DNA from: Candidatus Bipolaricaulota bacterium
GTDB lineage: Bacteria; Bipolaricaulota; Bipolaricaulia; UBA7950; UBA9294
Reading direction: 5' to 3'
DNA: 50,851 nt
Assembly: GCA_030606565.1 (NCBI GenBank)
Contig: JAUWGE010000012.1
Span: 1-50,851, forward strand
Part shown: one piece after another, positions 16,754-25,373 of the stretch
Position numbering within the stretch: the stretch's first letter is position 1
Layout: each line of letters starts with the position of its first letter
Notes under the pieces: generated by a model
Seen by the model: the letters and a program-made list of their open reading frames with translations, nothing else
Databases searched by the model: none
What the model was told of the DNA's origin: nothing
Made by a program: the position numbers and the translations under genes

Positions 16754-17797
16754 ATGAAGAGATGGGTCGCTGTTGTCATTGCAGCGTTGGTTCTGGTTCC
16801 GTTGGTGGCAAGCGTTGGGGTTGCACAGGCTCCCAAGATCGGCCTGATCCTCGCTACGGGAGGACTGGGGGACCGGTCCTTCAACGATCAGAGCTTCAAG
16901 GGAGCGGATGACGCCGCCGCCGTGATCGCAGCGCAGTACGGCGTGACGGTGGAAGATGTCCTTGACTACGTGGAGCCTGCGGATATTGCGGAATACGAAG
17001 GGTTCCAACTACAGTTCGCCGATTCCGGTGAGTATGCTATCATCGTCTGCATCGGATTCGACCAGGCCGCACCCCTGGAGATCGTCGCCCCGCAGTACCC
17101 CGACCAGAAGTTCGTCATCGTCGACATGGTCGTCATCGGCGACAACGTCGCCTCGGTCGTCACCAACGACTGGGAGGAGGCGTTTCTGTGCGGAGTCGTG
17201 GCCGGTATGATGACCGAGACGAACGTCGTTGGTTTCGAGGGCGGCATGGAGATCCCGCTCATCATCGGCTTCATGAACGGGTATACGCAGGGCGCCCAGT
17301 GGGCCAACCCGGATGTTGACGTGCTGGTGCGCTACGTGGGCGAGTGGGCGAACCCAACGCTCGGAGCGGAGCTGGCACGCGAGATGTACAACGCTGGCGC
17401 GGACATCATCTACGGCGCCGCCGGGAAATCGCACCTCGGCGTCTTCGCCGCAGCGGAAGAGAACGACGGCTGGTACGCCCTCGGGACCGACGTCGACCAG
17501 GCAGCGACCGCGCCCGAGCACGCCGACGTGATCATTGCCAGTGGTCTGAAGCGCGTCGACTTGGCCGTCGAGTCCGAGATCATGAAGATGGTCAACGGCA
17601 CGTGGGCGGCCGGCATCTTCAGCTACGGAATCCTGACCGACTTCGGATTCGGCACGGGTATCGCGGTCGGCAATCTCGACGTGAATCAGTACATCACCAA
17701 GAGTGAATCGGAAGTTGAGGTTCCGTGCGAGGTCATTCTGAAGCTCATCGAAGCTGCGAACGGCATCGCTGACGGCACCATCGTCATCGAGCCGTAG
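16754..17797 (+). CDS. BMP-family nucleoside-binding protein of an ABC importer
   Basis: AAAGGAGGGA lies upstream of the ATG. The 347-residue product has a signal peptide (to about residue 26, ending GVAQA) but no lipobox Cys, unlike most BmpA/PnrA lipoproteins, so it may be a free periplasmic protein. Family motifs: IGLILATGGLGDRSFNDQSF at the mature N-terminus, GFEGGMEIPLI, GADIIYGAAGKSHLG, YALGTDVDQ and ASGLKRVDLAV. BMP proteins deliver purine and related nucleosides to the membrane components, encoded next in the same direction (ATP-binding subunit, two permeases). It is the first gene of the importer operon. Confidence 0.9.
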   Translation: MKRWVAVVIAALVLVPLVASVGVAQAPKIGLILATGGLGDRSFNDQSFKGADDAAAVIAAQYGVTVEDVLDYVEPADIAEYEGFQLQFADSGEYAIIVCIGFDQAAPLEIVAPQYPDQKFVIVDMVVIGDNVASVVTNDWEEAFLCGVVAGMMTETNVVGFEGGMEIPLIIGFMNGYTQGAQWANPDVDVLVRYVGEWANPTLGAELAREMYNAGADIIYGAAGKSHLGVFAAAEENDGWYALGTDVDQAATAPEHADVIIASGLKRVDLAVESEIMKMVNGTWAAGIFSYGILTDFGFGTGIAVGNLDVNQYITKSESEVEVPCEVILKLIEAANGIADGTIVIEP

Positions 17798-17834
17798 CCG
17801 TCCATCCGGATTAACACGAAAGTGGGGCGAGTCG

Positions 17835-19379
17835 ATGCCTGAGTTCGCGGTGGAGATGCGCGGAATCGTCAAGCGATTCCCGGGCGTCGTCGCCAACGAT
17901 GGCATCGACTTCGCCTTGCAGCGTGGTGAGATACACGGTCTTCTCGGCGAGAACGGCGCCGGGAAGACTGTGCTCATGAGCGTCCTGTATGGGCTGTACC
18001 GCCCCAATGCAGGAGAAATCTTCATCAACGGAACCCCACACAAGCACTACAGTCCAGCGACCGCCATCGGTCTTGGCATCGGCATGGTCCATCAGCACTT
18101 CATGCTCGTGCCCAGGCTGACCGTCGCCGAGAACATCATGCTCGGCCAAGAGCCGACCAAATCCGGTGTGTTGCTCGATCGAGACGCCGCGGTTCAGCGA
18201 ATCGAAGAGTTTTCGAGGCAATATGGGCTTCCCATCGACCCGAACGCACGAGTTAACCAACTCCCCGTCGGCGCGCAGCAACGCGTGGAGATCATCAAGG
18301 CCCTCTACCGTGGTGCAGATACCCTGATTCTCGATGAACCGACCTCCGTGCTCACCGAGCAGGAGGTCGAACACCTCAAAGCCGCGCTGATGAAGCTAAA
18401 GGAAGAGGGCAAGTCCACCGTCCTGATTACCCACAAGCTGCGCGAAGCGATCGGCATGTGCGATCGGATCACCGTCCTTCGGAAGGGAACCGTCGTTGGT
18501 ACGGTCAACGCCAACGAAACGGACGAGCGGGAGCTCGCCGAGATGATGGTCGGCCGCGATGTCGTGTTCACGGTCCGACGCAGCCAGGCAACCGGTGAGC
18601 CGGAAATCGCACTTCAAGCAAAGGACATCGAGGCGTGCGACGACCGTGGTTTGTTGACTCTGAAAGGGGTATCGTTCGACCTTCGTAAGTACGAGATTCT
18701 GGGCATCGCCGGCGTCCAGGGGAACGGCCAAGCCGAACTCGCGGAGGTATTGACCGGCCTGCGCCCGCTCCGGTCGGGATCGATTTCGCTCGATGGCCTC
18801 AATCTGACCGGAAAGACGGCCCGCGATTTCATCGCCGCCGGGATTTCCCACATTCCCGCCGATCGGCAGCTACGCGGACTGGTGATGAATTTCTCTTTGC
18901 GGGAAAACGCGATCCTCGGACAGCATCGAGTGAGGCCGTTTACCCTCAGTCGTTTCTGGCAAAGTCAGCGCGCAATCACAAATCACACCCGCCGCATCAT
19001 CGAGGCCTTCGGCGTGCAGGCACCCAACACAACCACGCTAGCGCAAAATCTCTCAGGAGGGAACCAACAACGACTGATCGTCGGACGCGAGTTCTCCAAA
19101 GAGCCCTGTGTGATCATCGCATCGCAACCGACAAGGGGACTGGACGTCGGTGGAATCGAGTACGTTCGCGAGCAGCTGCTCAAGATGCGTGACCAGGGCG
19201 CGGCTGTGCTTCTGATCTCGATGGACTTGGATGAAATCCTCATGGTCAGCGATCGCATCGCCGTCATGTATGACGGTCAGATCGTCGCGATCAAGGATCC
19301 GGAAGAAACGAATCGCCGCGAACTCGGCGAGTTGATGCTGAGCGGCTCACCGTCTCACGCAGCTGGATATAAATCCTAG
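17835..19379 (+). CDS. ABC importer ATP-binding protein (two NBDs, nucleoside type)
   Basis: The 514-residue protein has two fused nucleotide-binding domains, as in RbsA/NupO-type subunits. First NBD: Walker A GENGAGKT, signature-like LPVGAQQR, Walker B LILDEPTS. Second NBD: degenerate Walker A GVQGNGQAEL, signature LSGGNQQR, and SQPTRGLDVG in place of a normal Walker B Asp-Glu. A degenerate second site is usual for this family. It energises uptake through the two permeases encoded immediately downstream (25- and 4-base gaps). Confidence 0.93.
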   Translation: MPEFAVEMRGIVKRFPGVVANDGIDFALQRGEIHGLLGENGAGKTVLMSVLYGLYRPNAGEIFINGTPHKHYSPATAIGLGIGMVHQHFMLVPRLTVAENIMLGQEPTKSGVLLDRDAAVQRIEEFSRQYGLPIDPNARVNQLPVGAQQRVEIIKALYRGADTLILDEPTSVLTEQEVEHLKAALMKLKEEGKSTVLITHKLREAIGMCDRITVLRKGTVVGTVNANETDERELAEMMVGRDVVFTVRRSQATGEPEIALQAKDIEACDDRGLLTLKGVSFDLRKYEILGIAGVQGNGQAELAEVLTGLRPLRSGSISLDGLNLTGKTARDFIAAGISHIPADRQLRGLVMNFSLRENAILGQHRVRPFTLSRFWQSQRAITNHTRRIIEAFGVQAPNTTTLAQNLSGGNQQRLIVGREFSKEPCVIIASQPTRGLDVGGIEYVREQLLKMRDQGAAVLLISMDLDEILMVSDRIAVMYDGQIVAIKDPEETNRRELGELMLSGSPSHAAGYKS

Positions 19380-19404
19380 GGAGAGTGAGGAGGCCATCGG
19401 TTCG

Positions 19405-20445
19405 ATGTTGAAACGGTCCACTCTGTTGCGAGAGATGGGGATTACCCTGCTCTCCATCACGCTTGCCTTCGGCATCGGCGCGTTCATCATCTGGGCCGCC
19501 GGTTTCTCGGTGAGCGCAGTCTTCATCAATCTTTGGAAGGGCGCGTTCGGTGGGAAGCTGGCGATCGGACAGACCTTGACCAAGGCAACGCCCATTATTT
19601 TCACATCGTTATCCTTCTTGATTGCATTCCGATGTGGCCTGTTCAACATCGGCGCCGAAGGCCAGATGTACATTGGGGCGATGGTGGCCGCGGTAGTGGG
19701 GGCACATCTTCATCTACCGATCGTCCTCCATGTAGTCGCCTGCTTGGCCGCCGGGGGGTTAGCTGGTGCGTTCTGGGGATGGATCCCCGGATATCTCAAG
19801 GCCCAACGGGGCGTCAACGAGTTCGTCTCCACGATGATGCTCTCCTACGTGGCGATCGGGTTTTCCGATTATCTGGTTGCCCCGCGCGGACCCCTTCATG
19901 ATGACAAGTATTGGGCCAACCAAACCGTCCGCATCGCCGCCACCGCAGCTCTCCCACGCATCCTCAAACCGACGCAGGTATCCATGGCCCTGGCCGTCGC
20001 CATCTTTTTCGCCCTCCTGGTGTGGTATTACCTGTTTCGCACTCCGGCAGGCTATGAGCTTCGCAGTGTCGGGTTGAGCCCTCCCGCGGCAGAATACGGA
20101 GGGATCCGCATCAAGCGCAAGTTGATCCTTGCGCTGAGCCTTGCCGGTCTGCTTGCCGGACTCGCCGGGTCAGGCGAGGTCCTCGGCACCCATTTTCGAT
20201 TCATTGGACGCTTCTCCCCCGGTTACGGCTGGGATGGAATCGCCGGCGGATTGATCGCTCGTGCTCATCCTATTGGAGCCATCTTCGCCGCTCTGTTGAT
20301 GGGGGCCCTTCGTGCCGGTGGCATGCAGGTGCAACGATCGGGCGCTGCACCGGGCGATATCGCAGCGGTCTTACAGGGCCTGGTCATCTTCTTCATCATC
20401 GCACCGACCCTCGTTCGCACCCTCATTCGATGGAGGAGGCGATAA
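19405..20445 (+). CDS. ABC importer permease 1 (BPD_transp_2 family)
   Basis: ATG preceded by GTGAGGAGG. The 346-residue product has about eight to ten hydrophobic segments and family landmarks: FRCGLFNIGAEGQMYIGA, LKAQRGVNEFVSTMMLSYV, YELRSVGLSPPAAEYGGI and LAGLAGSGEVLGTHFRF. This is the NupP/RbsC-type permease that pairs with a second, distinct permease to form the channel of BMP-dependent nucleoside importers. Confidence 0.92.
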   Translation: MLKRSTLLREMGITLLSITLAFGIGAFIIWAAGFSVSAVFINLWKGAFGGKLAIGQTLTKATPIIFTSLSFLIAFRCGLFNIGAEGQMYIGAMVAAVVGAHLHLPIVLHVVACLAAGGLAGAFWGWIPGYLKAQRGVNEFVSTMMLSYVAIGFSDYLVAPRGPLHDDKYWANQTVRIAATAALPRILKPTQVSMALAVAIFFALLVWYYLFRTPAGYELRSVGLSPPAAEYGGIRIKRKLILALSLAGLLAGLAGSGEVLGTHFRFIGRFSPGYGWDGIAGGLIARAHPIGAIFAALLMGALRAGGMQVQRSGAAPGDIAAVLQGLVIFFIIAPTLVRTLIRWRRR

Positions 20446-20449
20446 CCCG

Positions 20450-21313
20450 ATGGACGTTCTAAAAGACATCTTCACCATCCACCTCGTACTTTCGGCACTC
20501 CGGTTGGCAAGCCCGATTGCCCTCGTTGCTCTCGGAGAGACGTTCTCCGAACGAGTGGGCATCATCAATGTAGGGGTGGAAGGCACGGCCGTCCTCGGTG
20601 CGCTAATCTCGGCGCTGGTAGCGTACTTCACCGGAAGCCCATGGATTGCGCTGATCGCTGCGCCCATCGCCGGCGGATTGGCCGGAGGGCTTCACGCCCT
20701 TTGGTGCATCCGTTTCCGTGCCAACCACGTCGTATCGGGAATCGGCATCAACATTCTGGTCGCCGGGTTGGCTTTGTTCATCACCAGTTCGGTGTGGGGG
20801 TGGCGCGGAACCTCTACGTACTCCGACACGATTAACACCTGGTATATCACCGGGGCTGCGCTGGTCATCATTATCGTCTCGCAGATCTTCCTGTTTCGCA
20901 CCAAGTGGGGCCTTCGCCTTCGCGTCGTCGGAGAAAAGCCAGAGGCTGCGGACACCGCCGGAATCAACGTCCATCGCACGCGCTACATCTATACGATCCT
21001 CAATGGCGTGCTCTGCGGCCTTGCCGGTGCCTTCTTCTTCAACAGCGTGGGGCGATTTACGTCCGGCATGGTCGGAGGGCGCGGATTCATCGGAATCGCA
21101 GCGATGGTGATCGGGAACTACACTCCCGTGGGAGCGTTGGGAGCGGCATTGTTGTTCGGGTTCATCGATGCACTCCAGATGCGGCTGCAGAGCTTCATCC
21201 CCAGCCAATTCTCGATCATGCTTCCGTACCTGCTGACGGTTCTCGTGCTGGCCTTCTTCATCCGGCGTGCCAACGTCCCTGCAGCCCTTGGGAAACACTA
21301 CGTCAAACAGTAA
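20450..21313 (+). CDS. ABC importer permease 2 (BPD_transp_2 family)
   Basis: Start placed at ATG 20450, four bases after the previous stop, with GGAGGAGG upstream. An open frame extends back to 20312 but only inside permease 1. The 287-residue product has about eight membrane segments, ETFSERVGIINVGVEGTAVL, ANHVVSGIGINILVAGLA and GLAGAFFFNSVGRFTSGM. It is the second half of the importer channel. Its stop overlaps the mtnA start (TAATG), so transport and catabolism are translationally coupled. Confidence 0.91.
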   Translation: MDVLKDIFTIHLVLSALRLASPIALVALGETFSERVGIINVGVEGTAVLGALISALVAYFTGSPWIALIAAPIAGGLAGGLHALWCIRFRANHVVSGIGINILVAGLALFITSSVWGWRGTSTYSDTINTWYITGAALVIIIVSQIFLFRTKWGLRLRVVGEKPEAADTAGINVHRTRYIYTILNGVLCGLAGAFFFNSVGRFTSGMVGGRGFIGIAAMVIGNYTPVGALGAALLFGFIDALQMRLQSFIPSQFSIMLPYLLTVLVLAFFIRRANVPAALGKHYVKQ

Positions 21314-22365
21314 TGAGAACAGAGAGCCTTCCTCGATTTCAAGGTGTTCTGACACCGGTCGTCTACCGCAACGGCGGAATCGACCTTCTTGATCAAACGC
21401 AGCTCCCGCAGCAAGAGGTCGTTCTACGCCTCACGGATGTCAGTGAGGTCGCCGAAGCGATCCGAACGATGCGCGTTCGCGGCGCGCCGGCGATCGGGAT
21501 CACGGCGGCCTACGGGATGGTAGTAGGAACCGAAGATGATGAGAGCTTGGTAACCGTCGAACGCATGGAGGCTATAGCGGAGGCGCTACGCGCCACCCGG
21601 CCGACTGCCGTGAATCTCAGCTGGGCGATCGATCGAATGATGGCCGTCTTCGTTCGCCATGAAGACGAAGCCGCCCCCCGATTGCGCGAGATCCTCCTCG
21701 CCGAAGCACGACGGATCCACGAGGAAGACATCGAGGCCAACCGGTGCATCGGAAGACACGGGGCGGAGCTTCTCCCCCAGGGAGCGCGGGTCCTCACCAT
21801 CTGTAACACCGGCGCTCTGGCGACAGGGGGCTATGGCACCGCCCTCGGGGTGGTTCGGGCGGCGCACGAAGGTGGAAAGCTCCGCATGGTCTACGCGTGT
21901 GAAACGCGCCCCCGCCTCCAAGGCTCCCGCCTAACCGCCTGGGAACTCCTCAACGAGGGGGTCCCGTTCCGGCTGTGTGTGGACTCGGCAGCGGGGTATC
22001 TGATGGCACAAGGAAGAATCGATGCCGTCCTGACCGGGGCTGACCGCATCGCGAAAAGCGGAGACACGGCAAACAAGATCGGCACCTACGCTCTCGCGGT
22101 CTTGGCTCGCTACCATGATATCCCGTTCTATGTCGTGGCCCCGACATCGACCGTCGATGAGTCCACCCTCCGCGGAGACGGCATACCGATCGAAGAGCGG
22201 TCCGAGGGGGAAGTGCTCGCCCCATTTGGGGTTGCGTTCGCACCCGACGGTGCACAGGCGTGGAACCCGGCGTTCGACGTGACCCCAGCGAGCTTGATCG
22301 CGGCCATCATCACGGAAGTTGGAGTGTTTCGCTCCCCCTACTGTTTTGAAATCGAGAGGAAATAG
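21313..22365 (+). CDS. mtnA: Methylthioribose-1-phosphate isomerase
   Basis: Start at ATG 21313, overlapping the permease stop by one base. This gives 350 residues, the usual MtnA length. The open frame further upstream is not coding. Motifs: TMRVRGAPAIGITAAYGM (phosphate and substrate loop), ICNTGALATGGYGTALGV with the catalytic Cys, SAAGYLMAQGRIDAVLTGAD with the catalytic Asp, and GDTANKIGTY. It converts 5-methylthio(or deoxy)ribose-1-phosphate to the ribulose-1-phosphate. Together with a class II aldolase encoded next, this forms the two final steps of the dihydroxyacetone-phosphate shunt. No MtnB/MtnC/MtnD-like genes are present nearby, so full methionine salvage is not supported here. 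Confidence 0.94.
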   Translation: MRTESLPRFQGVLTPVVYRNGGIDLLDQTQLPQQEVVLRLTDVSEVAEAIRTMRVRGAPAIGITAAYGMVVGTEDDESLVTVERMEAIAEALRATRPTAVNLSWAIDRMMAVFVRHEDEAAPRLREILLAEARRIHEEDIEANRCIGRHGAELLPQGARVLTICNTGALATGGYGTALGVVRAAHEGGKLRMVYACETRPRLQGSRLTAWELLNEGVPFRLCVDSAAGYLMAQGRIDAVLTGADRIAKSGDTANKIGTYALAVLARYHDIPFYVVAPTSTVDESTLRGDGIPIEERSEGEVLAPFGVAFAPDGAQAWNPAFDVTPASLIAAIITEVGVFRSPYCFEIERK

Positions 22366-22379
22366 CAACACAACAGAGA

Positions 22380-22560
22380 AGCAGAAGGAGATCCTGCTCC
22401 ATTGTGACGTGGGGCTTCGACCGCTCCACGTGAGAGGAGATAAAGTCGCTGGGGCCGGTGCACCTTGGTGACTACAGTGAGGGTCGGGCACCGGCCAGGT
22501 AAGATCAGGCCTGGAGGCCAAGAGCAGAACGACCGCTTAAGCGTAGAAGTGAGGTCTTGA
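22380..22560 (+). promoter_or_regulatory. Structured intercistronic leader before the aldolase gene
   Basis: The 195-base gap between mtnA and the aldolase holds three successive hairpins. One is AGCAG/CTGCT (22380-22398). The second has nine pairs, 22407-22415 with 22423-22431, and a TTCGACC loop. The third has nine perfect pairs, GGCCGGTGC/GCACCGGCC (22453-22461 with 22488-22496), enclosing a 26-base internal region with a further ACC/GGT pairing. No T-run follows. I do not recognise it as a known SAM, SAH or other riboswitch class. Confidence 0.45.
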
Positions 22561-23163
22561 ATGATGAGCTTTGCAGGGCCAGAGTTGTTGGACTCCTTGC
22601 GCGAGGAGGTCAGGCAAACGGCTCGGAGGATGGCTGAGTTGGGCCTTGTCCGGGGGAGTTCGGGAAACGTCTCTCTGCGAATCCGGGAGCGGATCCTCAT
22701 CACCGCAAGCGGAGTTCCCTACGAGGCTCTGAGCACGGATCAGATCATTGAAATCGACTACGACGGCAAGAAACACTCCGGCAACGGCTCCGCGTCCTCG
22801 GAGTGGCGGATGCACGTGGAGATCTATCGAACGCGGGAAGACATCCAAGCAATCGTGCATACACACTCTCCGTTTGCCACCGCCGCAGCGGTCGCGCTTC
22901 GCTCTGTCCCAGTCGTGCACGATGAGGGAAGGATTCTCTTTGGAGAAGCGCTTCCGGTTTCAGCCCACACCTCACCTGGCACCCGGGAGCTGGCCAAGGC
23001 GGTGGCCGATGCTTTGGCTGAGGGGAAGGCAACCCTCATCGGTCACCACGGCGCAGTGACGGTGGGAGCCACACTCCAAGAGGCCCTGACCCTGGCCGAG
23101 AAGGTGGAGGAAACGGCGCAGCTGTTCTGGCTGAGTCAACAATTCATACACCCTGCACCATAA
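22561..23163 (+). CDS. Class II aldolase (fuculose-phosphate/methylthioribulose-phosphate aldolase type)
   Basis: The 200-residue product has the class II aldolase/adducin signatures: VRGSSGNVSLR, PYEALSTDQIIEID, SSEWRMHVEIY (catalytic Glu region), AIVHTHSPFATA (metal His-x-His), and GHHGAVTVG carrying the later metal His. Such enzymes split sugar-1-phosphates to dihydroxyacetone phosphate and an aldehyde using a divalent metal. Because it follows mtnA, the likely substrate is 5-methylthioribulose-1-phosphate or 5-deoxyribulose-1-phosphate. An MtnB dehydratase is of the same fold and cannot be fully excluded. ATG at 22561 or 22564 is possible. The ribosome site is weak (GTGAGG), which makes the structured leader upstream more interesting. 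Confidence 0.85.
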   Translation: MMSFAGPELLDSLREEVRQTARRMAELGLVRGSSGNVSLRIRERILITASGVPYEALSTDQIIEIDYDGKKHSGNGSASSEWRMHVEIYRTREDIQAIVHTHSPFATAAAVALRSVPVVHDEGRILFGEALPVSAHTSPGTRELAKAVADALAEGKATLIGHHGAVTVGATLQEALTLAEKVEETAQLFWLSQQFIHPAP

Positions 23164-23241
23164 TCCGCCGGTGACGGCACTATCTGCAGGGCTGCACATC
23201 ACAGCAGGCGAACCGCGCTAGAAGAGGCGTTAAGGAGGGAT

Positions 23242-24423
23242 ATGGAGACTCAAGCCGTAAAAGGATGGGAGAAGATCCGTTGGGCTCAAGGGCACATGCC
23301 ACTGCACGCGAAGATACGAGAGCGGTTCGAACGTGAGCAGCCCTTCGCCGCCCATCGCATCGGAGCGGCGCTTCACCTTGAGGCCAAGACAGCGAACTTG
23401 ATACTGACTCTCCGTGCCGGAGGGGCAAACCTGTTCGTCATCGGGAGCAACCCCTTTTCCACCCAAGACGAGATCGTGGCCGCGCTCTCAGAGGTCGAGG
23501 GGATCACGGTGGCCGCGTGCCACGGCGAGGCCCTAGAGGAGCATGAAAAGAAGATCGACCGCCTGTTGAGCTTCTCTCCCACGCTCATCGTCGAGGATGG
23601 GGGGGACGTTGTGGTCCGGCTCCACGAACACAGCCCGGAGGCGGCAGCGCAACTTGTCGGCGTCTGCGAAGAGACGACGACCGGGGTTGAGCGCCTCCAG
23701 GAACTCGAACAAGAGGGGAAGCTCTCCGTCTCGGCGATCGCGGTAAACGACGCGAAGATGAAACACCTGTTCGACAACCGTTACGGCACCGGCCAATCTA
23801 CCTGGGATGCGATCATGCGGGCTACCAACCTCCTGGTGGCGGGAAGGATCGTGCTCATCGTGGGTTACGGCTGGTGTGGCAAGGGGCTTGCCTTAAGGTC
23901 GCGGGGGTTGGGGGCGCGGGTGCTCGTGGCGGAGATCGACCCGGTAAAGGCGGTAGAGGCGGCGATTGAAGGGCACGAGGTCGTCTCCCTCGAGGGAGGG
24001 ATGAAGCAAGCCGACTTTGTGATCACATCCACCGGCCGCGCCGGCGTGATAGACGAGGAAATGCTGCGGCGGAGCAAAGACGGAGTGCTCCTTGCCAACA
24101 CCGGACACTTCGGGTATGAGATCGACCGGGAAGCGCTCGGGCGTCTCGCGAAGGAGCGCTATCAGGCTCGTGCCGGAGTGGAGGCCTATCGCTTCCCTGA
24201 CGGGCGCACGGTCTACCTCCTCGGCGAAGGGGAGCTTGTGAACCTCGCCTTGGCGGACGGCCACCCAGTGGAGATCATGGACATCTCCTTTGCTCTGCAA
24301 GCCCTATCGCTCGAACACCTCGCCCTACAGGGAAAGGAGCTTTCGGCGCAGGTTCACCCTGTTCCCTCCGAGATCGACGAGCGAGTGGCGCGAATGGTGC
24401 TTGCCACGCTGGGAAGCTCTTGA
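23242..24423 (+). CDS. ahcY: S-adenosyl-L-homocysteine hydrolase (short type)
   Basis: AAGGAGGG precedes the ATG. The 393-residue product has HMPLHAKIRERF, EETTTGVERL, VNDAKMKHLFDNRYGTGQST with the catalytic Asp/Lys/Asn region, and the NAD-binding motif GYGWCGKGLA followed by VLVAEIDPVKA. Near the end are NTGHFGYEID and MDISFALQALS. It hydrolyses SAH to homocysteine and adenosine with bound NAD. The length matches archaeal/Thermotoga-type enzymes, which lack the insertion of typical bacterial AhcY. Placement after mtnA and the aldolase puts SAH, MTA and nucleoside turnover under one region, perhaps one transcript. Confidence 0.92.
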   Translation: METQAVKGWEKIRWAQGHMPLHAKIRERFEREQPFAAHRIGAALHLEAKTANLILTLRAGGANLFVIGSNPFSTQDEIVAALSEVEGITVAACHGEALEEHEKKIDRLLSFSPTLIVEDGGDVVVRLHEHSPEAAAQLVGVCEETTTGVERLQELEQEGKLSVSAIAVNDAKMKHLFDNRYGTGQSTWDAIMRATNLLVAGRIVLIVGYGWCGKGLALRSRGLGARVLVAEIDPVKAVEAAIEGHEVVSLEGGMKQADFVITSTGRAGVIDEEMLRRSKDGVLLANTGHFGYEIDREALGRLAKERYQARAGVEAYRFPDGRTVYLLGEGELVNLALADGHPVEIMDISFALQALSLEHLALQGKELSAQVHPVPSEIDERVARMVLATLGSS

Positions 24424-24476
24424 ACGCGCGTCTGGATAGGAGGGCTTGCCAAACGGTCAAAAGGAGGAGGCGCAAC

Positions 24477-24629
24477 TTGACGCTAATCGACCTTGCCGGA
24501 TACGATAATAACTGCCTCGCCCTCGCTCAGGACTCTACCTTCGAGGGTGAGAAAACGACAGCAGTTTGACACCGCGTTTTTAATGGAAGCGGCGCATTCG
24601 TGAGGAGCACCACCATGGAGGAGAACTAA
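24477..24629 (+). pseudogene. Decayed DUF192 fragment
   Basis: Bases 24573-24629 translate as RVFNGSGAFVRSTTMEEN-stop, nearly matching FFDGSGAFVGSTTMEAD of the beta-helix/DUF192 protein (13983-14033). The DNA is also similar. Upstream, AAAAGGAGGAGG (24459-24470) and a TTG-started 30-codon frame (24477-24569) look like the abandoned start of a gene. The match of that upstream part to DUF192 is weak. The fragment now supplies the GGAGGAG ribosome site of the following HAD gene. Confidence 0.5.
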
Positions 24630-24631
24630 AG

Positions 24632-25285
24632 GTGGACCGAATCAGAGCGGTGATCTTCGACCTCGACGGAACCCTTGTGCGCTACCAGGGGGTGGAGTTC
24701 GAGTCGAGCTGGGGCGCGATTGCCGCTGCCGCTGGAGTGAAGGCCCAATCGCAACGCCTGCTCGACGAGTATCTTCCGCGCCGCGATGCCTACCCCGAGT
24801 GGGTAAAGCGAGACGCCGAGCTTCTCACTGGTATTTCTGTGCAAAGCGTGACGGAACGAATCTTCCCGCCCCCCTATGCTGCCGGTGCCCGTGAGGCGAT
24901 AGCCCGGCTCCGCGGCCGTTACCAGCTAGGAATCCTCTCTTCTGGCGTAGACCTCGTCGCTGAGCACGTACGTGACGACCTTGATCTTGAGTTTGCTGTG
25001 TCTAATCACGTTTTTATTGAGGGCGGACGTTTTACGGGTAAGAGCCAGACCATCGTTGACCTGTGGACAAAGGATGCGGTGATGAGACAGATCGCAGAAA
25101 AACGAGGCCTTGCGCTTTCAGAGATCTGCTATATCGGCGATCACATGAACGATGTCCCAGTGATGCGAATCGTCGGCCTATCAATTGCTTTTAACCCCAA
25201 GGATGCAGAGCTAGAGCAGATCGTCGATTACGTAACGCACGACTTTGCAGAGATTCCGGAACTCCTCGAGAAATTCCAGTCCTAA
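24632..25285 (+). CDS. HAD-superfamily phosphatase (PSPase-like)
   Basis: GTG start with GGAGGAG eight bases upstream. The 217-residue product has HAD motif I FDLDGTLV, motif II LSSG, a lysine in GGRFTGKSQ, and motif IV YIGDHMNDVPVM. The arrangement is that of HAD-IB phosphoserine-phosphatase-like enzymes. The substrate is unknown. The context suggests a sugar phosphate or nucleotide from salvage, but it could equally be general metabolism. A terminator follows 18 bases later. Confidence 0.85.
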   Translation: MDRIRAVIFDLDGTLVRYQGVEFESSWGAIAAAAGVKAQSQRLLDEYLPRRDAYPEWVKRDAELLTGISVQSVTERIFPPPYAAGAREAIARLRGRYQLGILSSGVDLVAEHVRDDLDLEFAVSNHVFIEGGRFTGKSQTIVDLWTKDAVMRQIAEKRGLALSEICYIGDHMNDVPVMRIVGLSIAFNPKDAELEQIVDYVTHDFAEIPELLEKFQS

Positions 25286-25302
25286 AAATTAACTTAAAAC
25301 AT

Positions 25303-25334
25303 GGGCCTTTAGGCACTCAGCCGGGGCCCTTTTT
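25303..25334 (+). terminator. Rho-independent terminator after the salvage region
   Basis: GGGCCTT...GGC / GCC...GGGGCCC stem with a two-base bulge and ACTCA loop, then CTTTTT. It closes the plus-strand salvage block. Confidence 0.8.
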
Positions 25335-25373
25335 CATCGGCGTTTCTGGTTATACTTCACATCGCTCTATCTC

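Noticed and set aside
20905-21312. Upstream extension of the mtnA frame
   Set aside because: It lies inside the permease 2 gene, has no ribosome site and reads as Arg-rich non-coding sequence; MtnA starts naturally at 21313.
22380-22560. Known SAH or SAM riboswitch before the aldolase gene
   Set aside because: The stems are strong but the conserved cores of these classes were not found, so it is reported only as an unclassified structured leader.
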